Below are positions 45,081 through 56,740 of a DNA stretch of 64,000 nt, piece by piece (position 1 is the stretch's first letter; each line of letters opens with the position of its first letter). Origin of the DNA: Astrocystis sublimbata (taxonomy: Eukaryota; Ascomycota; Sordariomycetes; Xylariales; Xylariaceae); assembly GCA_022453515.1 (NCBI GenBank), contig JAJNNY010000040.1:1-64000 (forward strand). Direction: 5' to 3'. The translations under genes and the position numbers were made by a program. The notes beneath the pieces are model-generated. The model did no database searches, was not told the origin of the DNA, and saw nothing but the letters and a program-made list of their open reading frames with translations.

Positions 45081-47345
45081 ATGAGTGCGTGCGCGACCGT
45101 GAGAGCTTTTATGTCTCATTATATATACTAACAAGCGTACTCAGAATCATTATCCCAGCTGCCGCAGAGCTTATTGCTCCTGCTCTTCGCAGCGACATCA
45201 TCCAGTCTCTTCCTCCCGCAACAACAACAATGGGATAACATCGGGCAACAGACCGTGCTTGAGCCCGGCGCATCCGGTGACCGTCACGGTGCCGTCGCCA
45301 GCGAAAACAAAGTGTGCAGTCAAATCGGCATTGACCTCCTAGCGCTCGGAGTAAGCTTCGCCCGCCTAGCCCAGCTCCAGAATACACGCCTCTCTCAGCA
45401 TGCCATCTCGGTCATGACCGACTACTAACCCCCGCTCGCAAACATAGGGAAACGCCGTAGACGCATGGATAGGCACGCAGCTCTGCGTCGGGGTGACCGG
45501 GATGTACCACTCCGGCATCGGCGGAGGCGGGTTCGCGCTGATCCGCGACGCGCACGGGTCCTACACCGTGGTGGACTACCGCGAGTCGGCGCCGGCGGCC
45601 GCCTTCGAGGACATGTTCAAGGACAACGTCGCCGCGAGCGTCTTTGGCGGGCTGGCGGCCGGTGTGCCTGGTGAGCTGCGCGGGCTCGAGTTCGCGCACA
45701 AGAAGTTCGGAGCCTTGGCGTGGCGCGCTGTCGTCGAGCCGGCGGCGGCGGTGGCGAGAGACGGCTTCGAGGTCAATGAGGATATGGTGCGGTATATGCA
45801 TGGTGGCATCAAGTACGCGGGTTGGAATTTCCTCGTAGAGGACCCTTCGTGGGCTTTGGATTTCGCTCCTCGGGGTATGGTTTTTTTCCCGCTACTCTTT
45901 ACCCCTGAGTTGGTAAAGCGCCATACACTGACTTTGGCGCAGGTGCTCTCCTCACTTTGGGCGAGAGAATGTACAGGAAGCGCTATGCAGAGTATGCACC
46001 CACCAGAAGTCATCCATAGAGAAGTGCAGAGGCGGCAAATAGCTGACGAGAATACAGGACACTCCAGAAGGTCGCCGAGAACGGGGCCGAGTCGTTCTAC
46101 ACTGGAGAAATGGGTAGGTCGGCAACACATGGCTTCAACCCCCTATGCAACCCCTATATACCTAATACAGCCTTCTCCTAAACCCAAACTAACGACCATC
46201 CAGCCGAAGCAATAATAGCCACAATACAAGGCGGCAATGGAACAATGACGCTGGAAGATCTGGCCTCATACCAGGTGATCGCACGCGATGCTCTCAAGAT
46301 CATGTACAACGGGTTCAACGTCTACGCCACCGGGTCGCCGGCGAGCGGGGCCGTTTCCCTCAACACACTGAAGGTTATGGAAGGCTACTCGTCGTCGTAC
46401 TCATCTGACGTGAACCTAACAATGCACCGCTTCGACGAGGCACTACGATTCGCCTACGGCGCGCGCGCCGAGCTCGGCGACCCAGCCTTCGTGAACGCCA
46501 CAGCGTACGAGACGCTGATGCTCGACGCGGACCAGGCCGCCGTGGTGCGGTCCATGATCCTAGACAACGCCACGCAGCCCGTGGACCACTACGGCCTCGG
46601 CGATAGTGGCCGGGGTCACAACAACATGCGCTACGCGGCGCCCGGCCACGGCACCTCCCACGTCAGCACCGCCGACGGCCAGGGCATGGCGGTGTCGAGC
46701 ACGACGACCATCAATCTTCTCTTCGGAAACTTGCAGATGGTCCCGTCGACAGGCGTGATAGTGAACAACGAGATGAATGACTTCTCGATCCCCGGCGTGC
46801 GGAACGAGTTCGGCTTTGAGCCTAGCGAGGCTAACTTCGTCAGGCCTGGGAAGAGGCCTCTGAGCTCGATCGCGACGGTCATGGTTGCTATGCCTAATGA
46901 CTCTTCTTCCTCATCATCTTCTAGAGATAAGTCCGAGAAGCCGAAAAAGGAGACGGAGCGTCTGCTAGCCGTCATAGGCGCCGCCGGCGGGTCGCGCATC
47001 ATCAGCGCCAGCACGCAGGTCGCGTGGCGCGTCGTGGAGGCCGCGCTTCATTCTGATGCCAACACCAACACTGAAGTCACGAGCATGCGCTCGGCCATTG
47101 CGACACCGCGCGTGCACGACCAACTCATGCCCAACACGGTCGTTCTCGAAGAGGGCTTCGATCCTGCCGTGGCGGCCAGCCTGGCAGACAAGGGCCACAA
47201 TGTCACGTGGGTGCCCCTTGCTGCGAGCGCGGTGCAGGGCGTGCTGGTGCGGGGGGGCGGGGCGTGCTGGTGCGGGGGGGCGGGGCGTTTGATGCTGTTG
47301 CCGAGACGAGGCAGAGGGCTGCTGGGGGGCTTACTTTGTAGGTAG
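45081..47345 (+). CDS. Gamma-glutamyltranspeptidase, C-terminus frameshifted by a tandem duplication
   Basis: Exons 45081-45084, 45145-45350, 45448-45874, 45943-45991, 46058-46113 and 46204-47345 join in one frame to 627 residues. The first exon is only ATG plus one base. Splicing at GTGCGT to a TACTAAC/TCAG acceptor produces a signal peptide (MKSLSQLPQSLLLLLFAATS), which strongly supports this model. Family landmarks are GGNAVDAWIGTQLCVGVT, SGIGGGGFALI, YRESAP, PGELRG, and GHGTSHVSTAD with the autocatalytic nucleophile Thr398. The enzyme cleaves glutathione and other gamma-glutamyl compounds, here probably outside the cell or in the vacuole. Near the end, a perfect 23-bp duplication (47237-47259 and 47260-47282) shifts the frame so that about the last 28 residues are Gly/Cys/Arg-rich. 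Counting only one copy, the frame would end at the TAG at 47339-47341. Catalytic parts are upstream of the shift. Confidence 0.88.
47237..47282. repeat. Perfect 2 x 23-bp tandem duplication inside a CDS
   Basis: Units 47237-47259 and 47260-47282 are identical and G-rich. A third partial start (GGGCGT) follows at 47283. Because 23 is not a multiple of three, the reading frame changes. Confidence 0.97.
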
Positions 47346-48323
47346 GTGCTTAGGCAGGCTTGTGGTTGTTTTGAAGTTTTAGGGTTCGGGCTTGGAGGGT
47401 GTGTTTGGAGGCATGTCGGAGGTGTTTGAAACATGACGGGTGCCGGTTTCTTTAGAGTAGTACCAGTATCGATAGAATTATATAGATATAAGTATACACG
47501 TACCCACCTACGTACCTAACTATCTGGCGACCTAATTATCATTGTCTGTTCAAGGTCGACTCGTGCCTAGGTCGAGATTCGGACCTGAACCAGTTTCCAT
47601 CATTCTCAACTAACCCTCAGTGTACTAACGTAGTTTGCTAGCAACGGTTCTGCCTTGAGAGGCATCCAGCTCAAATCCTAGAGAGTGCCATGATGTCAAG
47701 GCTTCAAACTCACCTTGCAGGTATTAAGAGAAGCATTTGAAGCTACATCCCATTTAGTACCTAGATATCAGTTGGAGTTGGGTATGAATAACATTTGGCC
47801 AACATAGAGCTTGCAGTATTATTATCTGAAGTACGCACTTTGCTTACGTACTCTTTCAACAATTCAAACCCAAAGAAAATATCACGATTCATGACATAAT
47901 AGAGAAATCTTTAGAAGAGGCCTCAACGAGGATGCCGCCGCTCTTGTGTGGTGCCTGTTTGGGATTTCCGTGGAAGGCGGACAGCATGCTTCATCATTGG
48001 CCTCAGATCATGAATTTATTTATTAATAGACCTGTCCTATCCGCGGGTCGTGGAGAACGTATGCAGGACTGCTTACCAGTCGTCGCAGATTGGCGACTTG
48101 CCGGCGCGCCACTTTGTGTCACGAAGAAAGTCCCAAAGTCTTACCCGGCATATTCCCCATCTGACAACGACATTTCCCCCTGATCTTACTCGTAAGCAAG
48201 CCTTCTCTCACAACCTCCCATGACCAACTCCTCGTTGCTATTGAACAGTCTTCCTCCCTCTCGCGCATTTTCATCAATAATTAGACTAGGTACCTAGGTA
48301 ATGATCCACGACAAGCACCGACC
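47346..48323. other. Intergenic, 1.0 kb
   Basis: AT-rich spacer between the gamma-glutamyltranspeptidase and the membrane protein gene, with a GGTACCTAGGTA motif at 48289-48300 directly before the next gene's leader. No gene was recognised. Confidence 0.5.
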
Positions 48324-49513
48324 ATGGCTTCGTCCACAACAAACCTCGGGCCATTGCCACCGTTCACAGCCCCGTCAAGCTGCTACGACCAGCAAGGCGT
48401 CTACTTCTTTCCCTCGGGAGACCTTGTCCAGGGCCCGACGGATATCGGAGCTTGCATGCCCTCGCACTACGTGCCCTCGCGCGGCGCCTACTACTCGGCC
48501 TCGACCTGTCCGCCGGGCTTCACAGTCGCTTGCTCGAGCCTCGTCACTAGTGGGACGGTGGTGGCTGAGACGGCGTATACGTGTTGTCAAACGTATGTCT
48601 ATCTGTCTACTTATCTATCTGCAATTTCAAGTAGAAGTTCCTTGATACCTACAGCCCTTTCACCAACCAACCAAACAATTTGATAATTACTTAGTTGAAT
48701 ACTCACAACCTATAATTAAATAGTCTCCTCCCACTCACCTGCAACCCCGACGCCGCGACCTTTTACGCCTCGTGGTTCACGACCCTTGGCTGCTCGACGA
48801 CCTGGGTCTTCGAGACGTCGTTCGCGGTGACGTCCGTCTTCGACGGCGGCTCGACCTCCGTCGGTCTGCATACAATATTCTCGAACGAGGGCATCGGCGC
48901 CTATAGCGTGCAGATCCGCGTGCCTAATGCCGACCTTGCCACAACGTCTGCGGATAGTTCGGTTAGTGGTTCATGCATACATTACTACATACCCCTTTCC
49001 TCATCCCTTTGTGGAATCTCGAAGTACAATCATTCCTTACTAACATATTGGCCCTAGTCGATAACACCAACAACGAGCAGCACAGCCGGCGGTGCTAGTG
49101 CGAAAAATACTGCGTCCCCAACCAATTCTCCAAGTCTCACCTCAGGCGCCGTGGCCGGCATCGCCGTCGGCTCGGCGCTGGGAGGGATTCTGTTCGCGAC
49201 GGTGTTTCTGCTCTGGTGGATGAAGATGAAACGCGCACAGCGCCAACGCACAACCGTTCCTCCGGCGTGGGCCACTGCATATCCTGAACAGCAACCACCC
49301 CAAAATCAACACCAACAACTCCATCAACAACAATCGCCCCAAAACCAATACCAACAACAGCAACAGAACTGGAAACCCCCCGGGGACTTTGGATTCAATA
49401 ACAACACCACGCCGAACGAATTAGCGTCGCAGCCGCCGCTGCACGAGATGCAGGTAGTCTCGTCACCGGTTGAATTGCAGGGCAGCCGTACTACGAGCAT
49501 GGATATGAGGTAG
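48324..49513 (+). CDS. Single-pass membrane protein with Cys-containing ectodomain
   Basis: Exons 48324-48592, 48724-48961 and 49058-49513 (introns 131 and 96 nt, the second with a TTACTAAC branch) code for 320 residues. The N-terminal about 200 residues have spaced cysteines (SSCYDQQG, GACMPS, STCPPGF, TCCQT, LTCNP, GCSTTW). A Ser/Thr-rich stem follows, then one transmembrane helix (AVAGIAVGSALGGILFATVFLLWW), a basic stop-transfer KMKRAQRQR and a Gln/Asn/Pro-rich cytosolic tail. The layout is that of fungal cell-wall sensor-like or receptor-like proteins, although no WSC domain is present. A classical N-terminal signal peptide is not evident, so membrane insertion may rely on the helix. The function is unknown. 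Confidence 0.8.
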
Positions 49514-50532
49514 CATTAGGGAAGGGCATTTCGAAATCATTTTGCGTTATAGGTACTTATCTACCTAGGTAGGTACTTAAGTTACCCGGATACCTAGCGT
49601 TGATCAATCAATCAATCACTCGCTACCTACCTACCTTATACTAGGAGTTTTGACAACCGCAGAGAGATAGATGGGTGTGTGCATGTCGGTGGAATTCAAG
49701 GGATTTAGGGGATTTGGGGAGTTTGAGTTAAAAGGGGCTAGTTATAGCCAGCACCACTGATCTCGACAATTTACCTATCTTACTCCTTTAGTCAAAACAG
49801 CCGTTGCTGCATCGTGGACCGCGCTGTGATGAGCTGCTAAAATTATCTAAACATAAAGGCATACGTAAGGTAGTCAGTGTGTGGTCAATGCATTCGTTGT
49901 ATGTGACGGTGGAGGGAGTCAGGCCGAAAACCTCAGACCCAAGACCCAAGGCTCTGGCGATAAAACCAAAAACGCACATACTTACCCTGCCTACAATCTG
50001 CATACCAACATCGATTCATGTAACCAGTTCAGTTTAATTGGATGATCTACACAAGCTGCCCTAGCCCTAGCTGGAGGTTCTGTTCTATAACAAGTACAAC
50101 GTCCCCATTGCCAACATCATAGCTATTGCACCCCTCTCCCTACCTCGTCTTCGACGCAATCTTTGCCTATAATTACAATCGCAACACCCGTCCGTGTATA
50201 TTTGGCTCAATCTCCCATCAACCATTCCATCCCCTGATCCCCTCATTCCCCACTTCTCTCCCATCCACCCACATCGTCAAGGATTGAAACAGAAAGTAAA
50301 GCAAAACTCAAAGCAAACAACAAGCTCAAGCTCAAACTCCATTCCCATGCAAATAGTTAGTCAGTTAATTAGTAAAAAATGCTTTCCTTCACTCCTTCCT
50401 TCCTTCCTTCCCTCTTTCTTTCCTTTCCTCTCTGCCTTTCTTCATACAAGTAGGTCCCCAGGGTGTCTGTCTCTCTGTCTGTCTTTTTACCACCCTACCA
50501 CCGAATCTCCCGCCTGGTCGCCGTATTCATTT
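49514..50532. other. Convergent intergenic region, 1.0 kb
   Basis: Spacer between the membrane protein and ALG11 stop codons. It has CCTAGGTAGGTA near 49563, ATCA repeats near 49602-49617 and a CCTT microsatellite at about 50394-50412. No gene was recognised. Confidence 0.5.
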
Positions 50533-52303
50533 TCATACAGCCTTTTCCTTTTCCTTAGATCCATTTCCCGCCCTCGTTTCTAGCGGGACGCACTTCCCCA
50601 GCTGGGCGATCCACCGCAAGCGGAACTCCTCATCAGAGAAGCGTTGTGACGATTTCCGGGCGCGCAACCGTATGGCGACGGGATCGCTGAGGGAGAAGGC
50701 TGCCTCGAAGCCCTGGGCGAACTCGGATGCGGTGGTGGCGTGAAATCCTACCGAACCGTTCGTTAGCACAGTAATATCAACACTGTAGTAGAGGTAGCTT
50801 ACCAGTTGGCTGTCCATCGACCTCGGTCACGATATCAAGCTTAGGACCCCCGCTATTGTGGACGACAGAGATCAAGCCCGCAGCCTGGTACTCGACGACA
50901 CCGATGCCGAAATGCTCGTTCCACATGCCGTTGACACCGATGTAGGACCGTTTCAGCAGGTCCAGGACATCGGACCAGGGCGCATCTAGCTTGAAGATGA
51001 CGCGGTCCTTGATGTTGAGCTCGTTGACGAGCAGTCGCAGCTGGTAGACGCGGCGCGAGTCGCTGTCGTCCCTGACGCTGCCCAATAACACGAGCTGGGC
51101 GTCCTTGCTCGCCGGGGTGTCGGACTTGGCGAACTGGGCGAAGGCGTGCAGGATCAGCTGGTGGTTTTTCTCGGGGCGGAACTGGGCGATGTCAAGTATG
51201 TACTTCTTGCGTTGCTTCTCTTCCTCGGCGCTGATAGCAATGGCTTGTTGGATAGCACTGACGGCGCAGGGCGGGTACACGACGGCGGGCTGGTGGGGGC
51301 GGCTCTGTTGCTTGCGGCGAGGCCCCCATATGCTCTCGATGTGGGCCTGTGTCCAGGTCGAGTTGGTCATGACCACGTCGACGGAGGCACCCATGCGCGA
51401 GTAGAGAGAGGCGAACCATGTCCAATATTGTCGCTTGAGTGCGCCCTTGAAACCAACACCCTTGCCTGCGTTGACACCTTGGTTGCCAACGGCGCTCTTG
51501 GGGTCGAGGGACTCGAGCATGTCGGTGGAGATGGTGGGGTAGTGGACGTAAGCAACAGTGGGCACGTCGGGGAACAGCAGCTTGCCGAGGCCGAGGGTGA
51601 AGGCGTAGCCCATGGTATCGATGAAGAGGTCGGGAACGAGGAGGGAGAAGGCATCCCAGCCCATGACAAGCGAGCCGAGAGATTGTCCCAACAAAGTGGC
51701 ATGTGGCCATGTCGAGGCGAGGACCCATCGGCGGGTGGTAAGGTAGAGGAAGTGGATGCCGGTCGGGTCGAGGTCGATGCTGAAGGTGTCCTGTGGGGCG
51801 TGGAAGCTTGGTTAGCATGAGAGTACTTGTGAACAGAGACATCAGAGAGGATTTAAGCCAACCTTGACGCGAGAGAGCATCTTATCCTTGGCGACGTCGT
51901 GATCGCCGGTGTAGATGATGATCTTAGCACGTGGCCATTTCGTCTGCATGGCATCGACGGCAGCCCACAAGACACGCTCGCCACCGCCGCCGGCGTTGCA
52001 GAAGGGATGGAAGAAGCCAACGATGCCATCCCACTCCTCTGGCTCCCCATAGGGCTCCTTCTCAGACGGCCGGCCCTTGGCATCGCTTTTCGCAAGTAGT
52101 GCCTTTTGGCGGGCGTCCAGGATAGCTTGTATGATCAGGGCACGGCGGCCATCCGTCTTTCTCCGCAGGTACCAGCCGGCGCAAGATCCCAGGGTTCGGA
52201 CGAGGGCATTGACAAGAATGGGCACGACATGCCACAGGGCGATGGTGGCGAAGGGGCTGACACCGATGACGGCGCCCGTGACCAATAATGTCAAGGGATC
52301 CAT
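50533..52303 (-). CDS. ALG11: GDP-Man:Man3GlcNAc2-PP-dolichol alpha-1,2-mannosyltransferase
   Basis: Exons 52303-51863, 51790-50803 and 50747-50533 with introns of 72 and 55 nt (branch sites GCTAACC and GCTAACG) code for 547 residues. An N-terminal membrane anchor ([26 protein letters not shown]) is followed by a GT4 glycosyltransferase fold: [18 protein letters not shown] binds the acceptor side, [13 protein letters not shown] and [18 protein letters not shown] are family blocks, and [26 protein letters not shown] is the nucleotide-sugar E-x7-E region. Alg11 adds the fourth and fifth mannoses to the lipid-linked N-glycan precursor on the cytosolic face of the ER. The length and order match other fungal Alg11. 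The short third exon carries the closing helix. Confidence 0.95.
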
Positions 52304-53305
52304 TGCTGCGGAAGCGTGGTCGGGGCTTTCATGCGAAGGTAGGGACTCGGACTCGGACTCGGACTTGGACTCGTAGGAAGCTTCGAAGGACGTGTCGAGG
52401 GCGTGTAGAAGAGGTAGATATTCAGTTCGATTGGGAGAGTTTTGCGAGTCGGTGGTGGTGGTGGTGGTGAGTCTGTGACGAGGCAGTGACTGACAGCAGA
52501 GACGGCTGGGTCAACAGCTATAACAGAGTAATCATGGACGTGACGGTGGACCTGTCCTTCACAATCAGTGTTGATGTAAGGGTCGGTAGCTGGAATGGAC
52601 CCTGCGAGGGTGCGACATAGGTGTGAAGTAGTGGTGGAAGATAAGGAATGAAGACACGAGCTGGAGACGAATGAATGATGCTGACTTGGAAGGAGACTTG
52701 GAATTGGGGGTGTAATGAGAGAGAGGTCTCCGATCGAGGTCGCAAGCAATTGGTGGTGTATGTGGTGATGTGTGTGATTTGTGATGATGTGTGTGAAGGT
52801 CGCTGGATGAATAAGCCACCTTTTTGGTCAGTTGCGTTCGTATCGCGCCCCCACAATTTACGCAATCCACCACGGCGGGCAGGAGCGGGGGCTAGCTTGT
52901 GACAGCTCCCCAGCCAAGTACCTCCAGGAGTTAATATGCGGGAGGGATACTTGACTGGTCCATGCAGCAAGCCTCATTATCCCTGCAAGGTTGCCTGGGG
53001 TTTGCAGCTTGATCCCTGACCGGATGATCGGCAAGAACGCTCTGCAGTGCTGTGACTGTCGCGAGCACTAGGATAAATCAGGCTGGCGAAGCGAGTGCCA
53101 GTCAACTTTACCATGTACCTAAGTATTTCACTAAGCGAAACTTGATTCGGACTGGCGAGCCTCACTCACTCACTCACTCTATCATCAAGCCAAACAACCA
53201 GGCTATGAAGGAACCACTCATTTAAAACCCTACACCACCACACTCCGCAGGCTAATTCTCATCTAAACTTATTCATGAGAGACACAAGTCTCACCTGATC
53301 ACAAG
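52304..53305. other. Divergent promoter of ALG11 and COX18
   Basis: 1 kb between divergent starts. It contains GGACTC hexamer repeats (52343-52372), a GGT run near 52452-52468 in the ALG11 leader, and CACT repeats near 53163-53179. No gene was recognised. Confidence 0.5.
52343..52372. repeat. GGACTC hexamer array, five units
   Basis: Four exact GGACTC units and one GGACTT variant, 40 bp upstream of the ALG11 start, so probably in its 5' leader. Confidence 0.9.
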
Positions 53306-54529
53306 ATGATCGCCACACGGAGTCTGCATCTCCTCCGCAGCAGACCTCTCTCTCACACCACCCACCTCAAGCCACTCCTCTCATCATCACCACCCACCCA
53401 CCTCCGCCTCAACCCCCACAACATCAACGGCCGCCGCTCATTCCACTGGCAGTCCACGATCAACACGGCCATAGAAGGGACGCAATCCCTCATCCTCACC
53501 CTACACACGACGACACACCTCCCATGGTTCCTGACCATCCCCCTCGCAGCCATAGCCGTCGGCGTGGTCTTCCGGCTGCCAGCCCAGATCTACACACGCG
53601 TCATCGTGCGGCGGCGGTCATCGCTATCCGTACTACTACAAGCCTGGAACGCGCGCATCTCGCACGATGTCGCCAGGTTATCTGCAGGTAAGAACGTCTC
53701 CATCGAGTCGCAGGCGAAGCAGGTCGAGAAGCGCCAGGCCGCCGTGACCAAGCGCATTTACAAGAAGCTGGGGCTGCAGAAATGGCGCTTATATACCGGT
53801 TTTGCCGGTCTCCCGTTCTGGCTGCTTGGGATTGATGGGTTCCGGCGGCTGTGTGGTGGGCCGAGGGGGTTGATTGGGAGCTTGATTGCTGGGCCTGATT
53901 CACCTTCACCATCAACGTCAATATCAACGTCAACTGCGCCTACAGATCCCCTCTCATCACAAACTCAAACTCACATATCCGAAATACCCACCGACGCCAT
54001 AACATCCGTCTCCGCAGGCACAGAAAGCACAATCACAACAACAATAGCCAACACAATAGACCCCGCCCTAACCTTCGAAGGCTGCCTCTGGTTCACCAAC
54101 CTCACGGTCCCGGACCCGCTCCACATCCTCCCCATTCTCCTCTCCATCAGCCTCGTGTACAACATCCTGCCCAAATCCGACTCATTCACCGACCACATGC
54201 GCGTCGCCTTCGGGCGGGCCCCTCTCAACTCCCCAGACCCAACCGCGCCGGCCGCCACTCTAATCCGCAGGCAATCGCGCGGCAAAGCCTCGCTGTCCGT
54301 ATCCCTCGTCGGCCTAAGCTGCCTGATCGGGCCCCTGACGCTCGACCTGCCCGCCGCGCTGCACCTGTACTGGCTGTCGTCGAGCCTGTTCAACGGGGGC
54401 ATGACCAAGGCTTTGAAGCTGTTGATGCCGTTTGGGCAGGAAGGGGCCGGGACGGGCAAGTTGTTGAAGCAGTGTACGGGCACCGAAAGTCCGATTATCA
54501 AGCCGGTATTGAGGAAGCCGTCTGTGTGA
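53306..54529 (+). CDS. COX18: Mitochondrial inner-membrane insertase Cox18 (YidC/Oxa1 family)
   Basis: Intronless 407-residue protein. The first 45 residues are rich in Arg, Ser, Leu and His without acidic residues, a typical mitochondrial presequence. The body follows the Oxa1/YidC layout. TM1 is PWFLTIPLAAIAVGVVFRLP; a coiled matrix loop (QAKQVEKRQAAVTKRIYKKLG) follows; then come WRLYTGFAGLPFWLLGIDGFRRL, a helix around PLHILPILLSISLVYNI, SLSVSLVGLSCLIGPLTLDL, and a last amphipathic LHLYWLSSSLFNGG. Residues near 195-250 are a Ser/Thr-rich insertion. Cox18 exports the C-terminal tail of Cox2 across the inner membrane for cytochrome oxidase assembly. The first ATG is kept because it opens the presequence. 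Confidence 0.88.
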   Translation: MIATRSLHLLRSRPLSHTTHLKPLLSSSPPTHLRLNPHNINGRRSFHWQSTINTAIEGTQSLILTLHTTTHLPWFLTIPLAAIAVGVVFRLPAQIYTRVIVRRRSSLSVLLQAWNARISHDVARLSAGKNVSIESQAKQVEKRQAAVTKRIYKKLGLQKWRLYTGFAGLPFWLLGIDGFRRLCGGPRGLIGSLIAGPDSPSPSTSISTSTAPTDPLSSQTQTHISEIPTDAITSVSAGTESTITTTIANTIDPALTFEGCLWFTNLTVPDPLHILPILLSISLVYNILPKSDSFTDHMRVAFGRAPLNSPDPTAPAATLIRRQSRGKASLSVSLVGLSCLIGPLTLDLPAALHLYWLSSSLFNGGMTKALKLLMPFGQEGAGTGKLLKQCTGTESPIIKPVLRKPSV

Positions 54530-55015
54530 GAGGATTAGGAAAGAGAGGTGTTGTTGTAAGTGGTTGTTCGGATTTGGAAGACTATTTATATGTTTCGGCT
54601 TCAAGGCTGGATGTGAGGCATAGATGTGAATGAACCATTTACCATCTTGATGATTATCTGAGGAGGTTATGTATGTCACGTCACTTGTATAAAAAAGCCA
54701 CTGGATAGATAGGTCGCATATGAGCCCGAAACCTAGGAGGGGCTCAATCTTCTGTAAATATACAAAAGGGATGTAAGCCTATGATATATATACGAAAGCG
54801 AAATCTATCCGATCCGCGCTGCTGCTTCTGCTTCGAAAGGTAGCATACACTCACTATCCGCACTCGATCAAACAATCAATCAATCATGTCCAGCTCAAGA
54901 ACCCCTCCAACGCCAGACACCGCTTCATAGATACACGTGCCGTGAATTCGAACCATACCAGTACAACAAGAACAAAATTAAAAGAAAAAAGTTGGGGCAT
55001 CTCCCTGCCTTCCTT
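54530..55015. other. Convergent intergenic region
   Basis: AT-rich 3' ends of COX18 and PEP12. No gene was recognised. Confidence 0.5.
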
Positions 55016-55973
55016 CTACCCCAAGAACACAGCCAACAACACAATCGTCAGAATGACCGCCAGCACAAGCAGCAGACAACACGCCTTGCTCCTTGCATTC
55101 TTCTGATACCTGGCGGCGCTCCTGAGCTCGATATCGGCGCCCCGCGTGTCGTCGCGCACCTGCACCACGTTGTCCTCGACTGTCATCAGCTGCTCGCCCT
55201 GCTCCGAGACGATCTGCGCGACCTGCTGGAACAGCACGTTCAGGTCGCTGACGCCTTCTTCGATGTGGCGGATCTCCGTCTCGCGCTCATCGATCAGGGC
55301 TTCCTGGAAGTCGACCTCGTCTTGCGCGGCCAGGTGCACTTGTTCTTGCTGTTGCTGTTGTTGTAGTTGCACTTGCTCGCCGCCGTACTGGCCTGAGGAG
55401 GTGGAGTGCGATTGGGACTCGTCTTGGGAGCCTTTGGCGGCCGACACCGAGGCGCGCTGTTTATCGATGGCGGTGCGCTGCAGGGTCTGGAACTCGGCGA
55501 GGGCGGCTTTGAATTCGCGCGAGAGTTTTTGTTGGGAGTATTTTTGCGTGGGCTACATACATACGACATAGATTTGTTAGCTGGGTTTCTTTGTCATGTT
55601 GGGGTAGGTGGTTGTGGATGCGGTAATCGATGATAATGGTAATGGTCATGTGGATGTAAAACGTAGACAAGACAAGACGTACGGTGACATCGCTCCAGCT
55701 CTGAACCTTCTTGACGCTCTCGCCGATATCCTTGAACTGTCTCGTCGCCTCCTCCAGCAGTCCCGACACGCGTTCGCGCAGGCGCGGGTTGTCGCGCCGG
55801 GTGCCCAGCAGGCTGATGTCGGTGCGCAGCTTCGAGACGGTGCCTTGCAGGTGGAACAGCTGGTTCATCCCGTCTTGCGACAGGCGTGAGAATTCCGGGT
55901 CGTCGGTGTAGGCGCCGCCATTGTTGTTGTTCCGGCGGCCGGACTCAACCGCCGAGAGCTGGTCGAATGACAT
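55016..55973 (-). CDS. PEP12: Endosomal/vacuolar Qa-SNARE (Pep12/syntaxin-7-like)
   Basis: Exons 55973-55683 and 55552-55016, with a 130-nt phase-0 intron, code for 275 residues. The N-terminal three-helix Habc region is recognised (FSRLSQDGMNQLFHLQGTVSKL..., ERVSGLLEEATRQFKDIGESV). The linker has a Gln run. The SNARE motif begins near ERETEIRHIEEGVSDLNVLFQQVAQIV and contains the zero-layer Gln, ending in a C-terminal anchor ACCLLLVLAVILTIVLLAVFLG. Pep12 drives fusion at the late endosome and vacuole; a Vam3-like role cannot be separated by eye. Tail-anchored insertion is expected. It shares its promoter region with NDC1. Confidence 0.92.
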
Positions 55974-56740
55974 GATGGATGTGAAGTTGTGGGCGAGGCA
56001 GTTGATGAGATGAAATGCCGAGGCGGCCGGATTGGCGAGGGGATAGAGTCGGGGTTAGTAAGCTAGCTTCGATGCGCGGAACTCCGGACTTGATGGTAGG
56101 CAGATACGGCAAAAATTAAAGAGCGACTGATGATGTGTCGACTAGAAAGGGCGAATTGAAATCACGCGGATTGGTGGATGGTGGTGGAATTGGTTATGAG
56201 GAAGAAGAGGAGGGGATTCGGAGCTATCGCCGACAAGCTGAGACAAAGGTGTAGTAAGTATATGCCTCTGGCTGCACCTGCTAGGCTACAGGCTAAGGGA
56301 CCTTCCTTACTTAGCTGCCTCACCAGGCAACATCACATGCGCTCAGCTCTGGCGTCATTTGTTGCTGCGCCACACAGTCAGGGTGGAAACTGTGGCTGGT
56401 ACTAAGATCCACGGCTCCACCTCTGCCCCTCTACAACTGGGCACTCTCAACACGCTTTTGCGGGCGGACACTGTCCTAAGTCCACTAGTACAACTGGAGC
56501 TCCCTGCAGCGCAGCCCTGCAGCTTTTTTATTTACTTTAGCTGTCCGCAAGTGATCAAAACACCACCAAATCATCACAACAACCATACCTGTTCATTCCC
56601 CTCAACCTCCTTCCACATCCACGTTGTCGTCTATGCTGTCGCGCTAGCTTCGCGTCGACTGTAACGTTCTTTGCCACCACAAAAAATGTGCTGATACACC
56701 ACACCAAGCTCTTCTTTTCTCTTTCTTCAGTCCCACAACC
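55974..56740. other. Divergent promoter of PEP12 and NDC1
   Basis: 767 bp between divergent starts. Pyrimidine-rich leader before NDC1. No gene was recognised. Confidence 0.5.
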
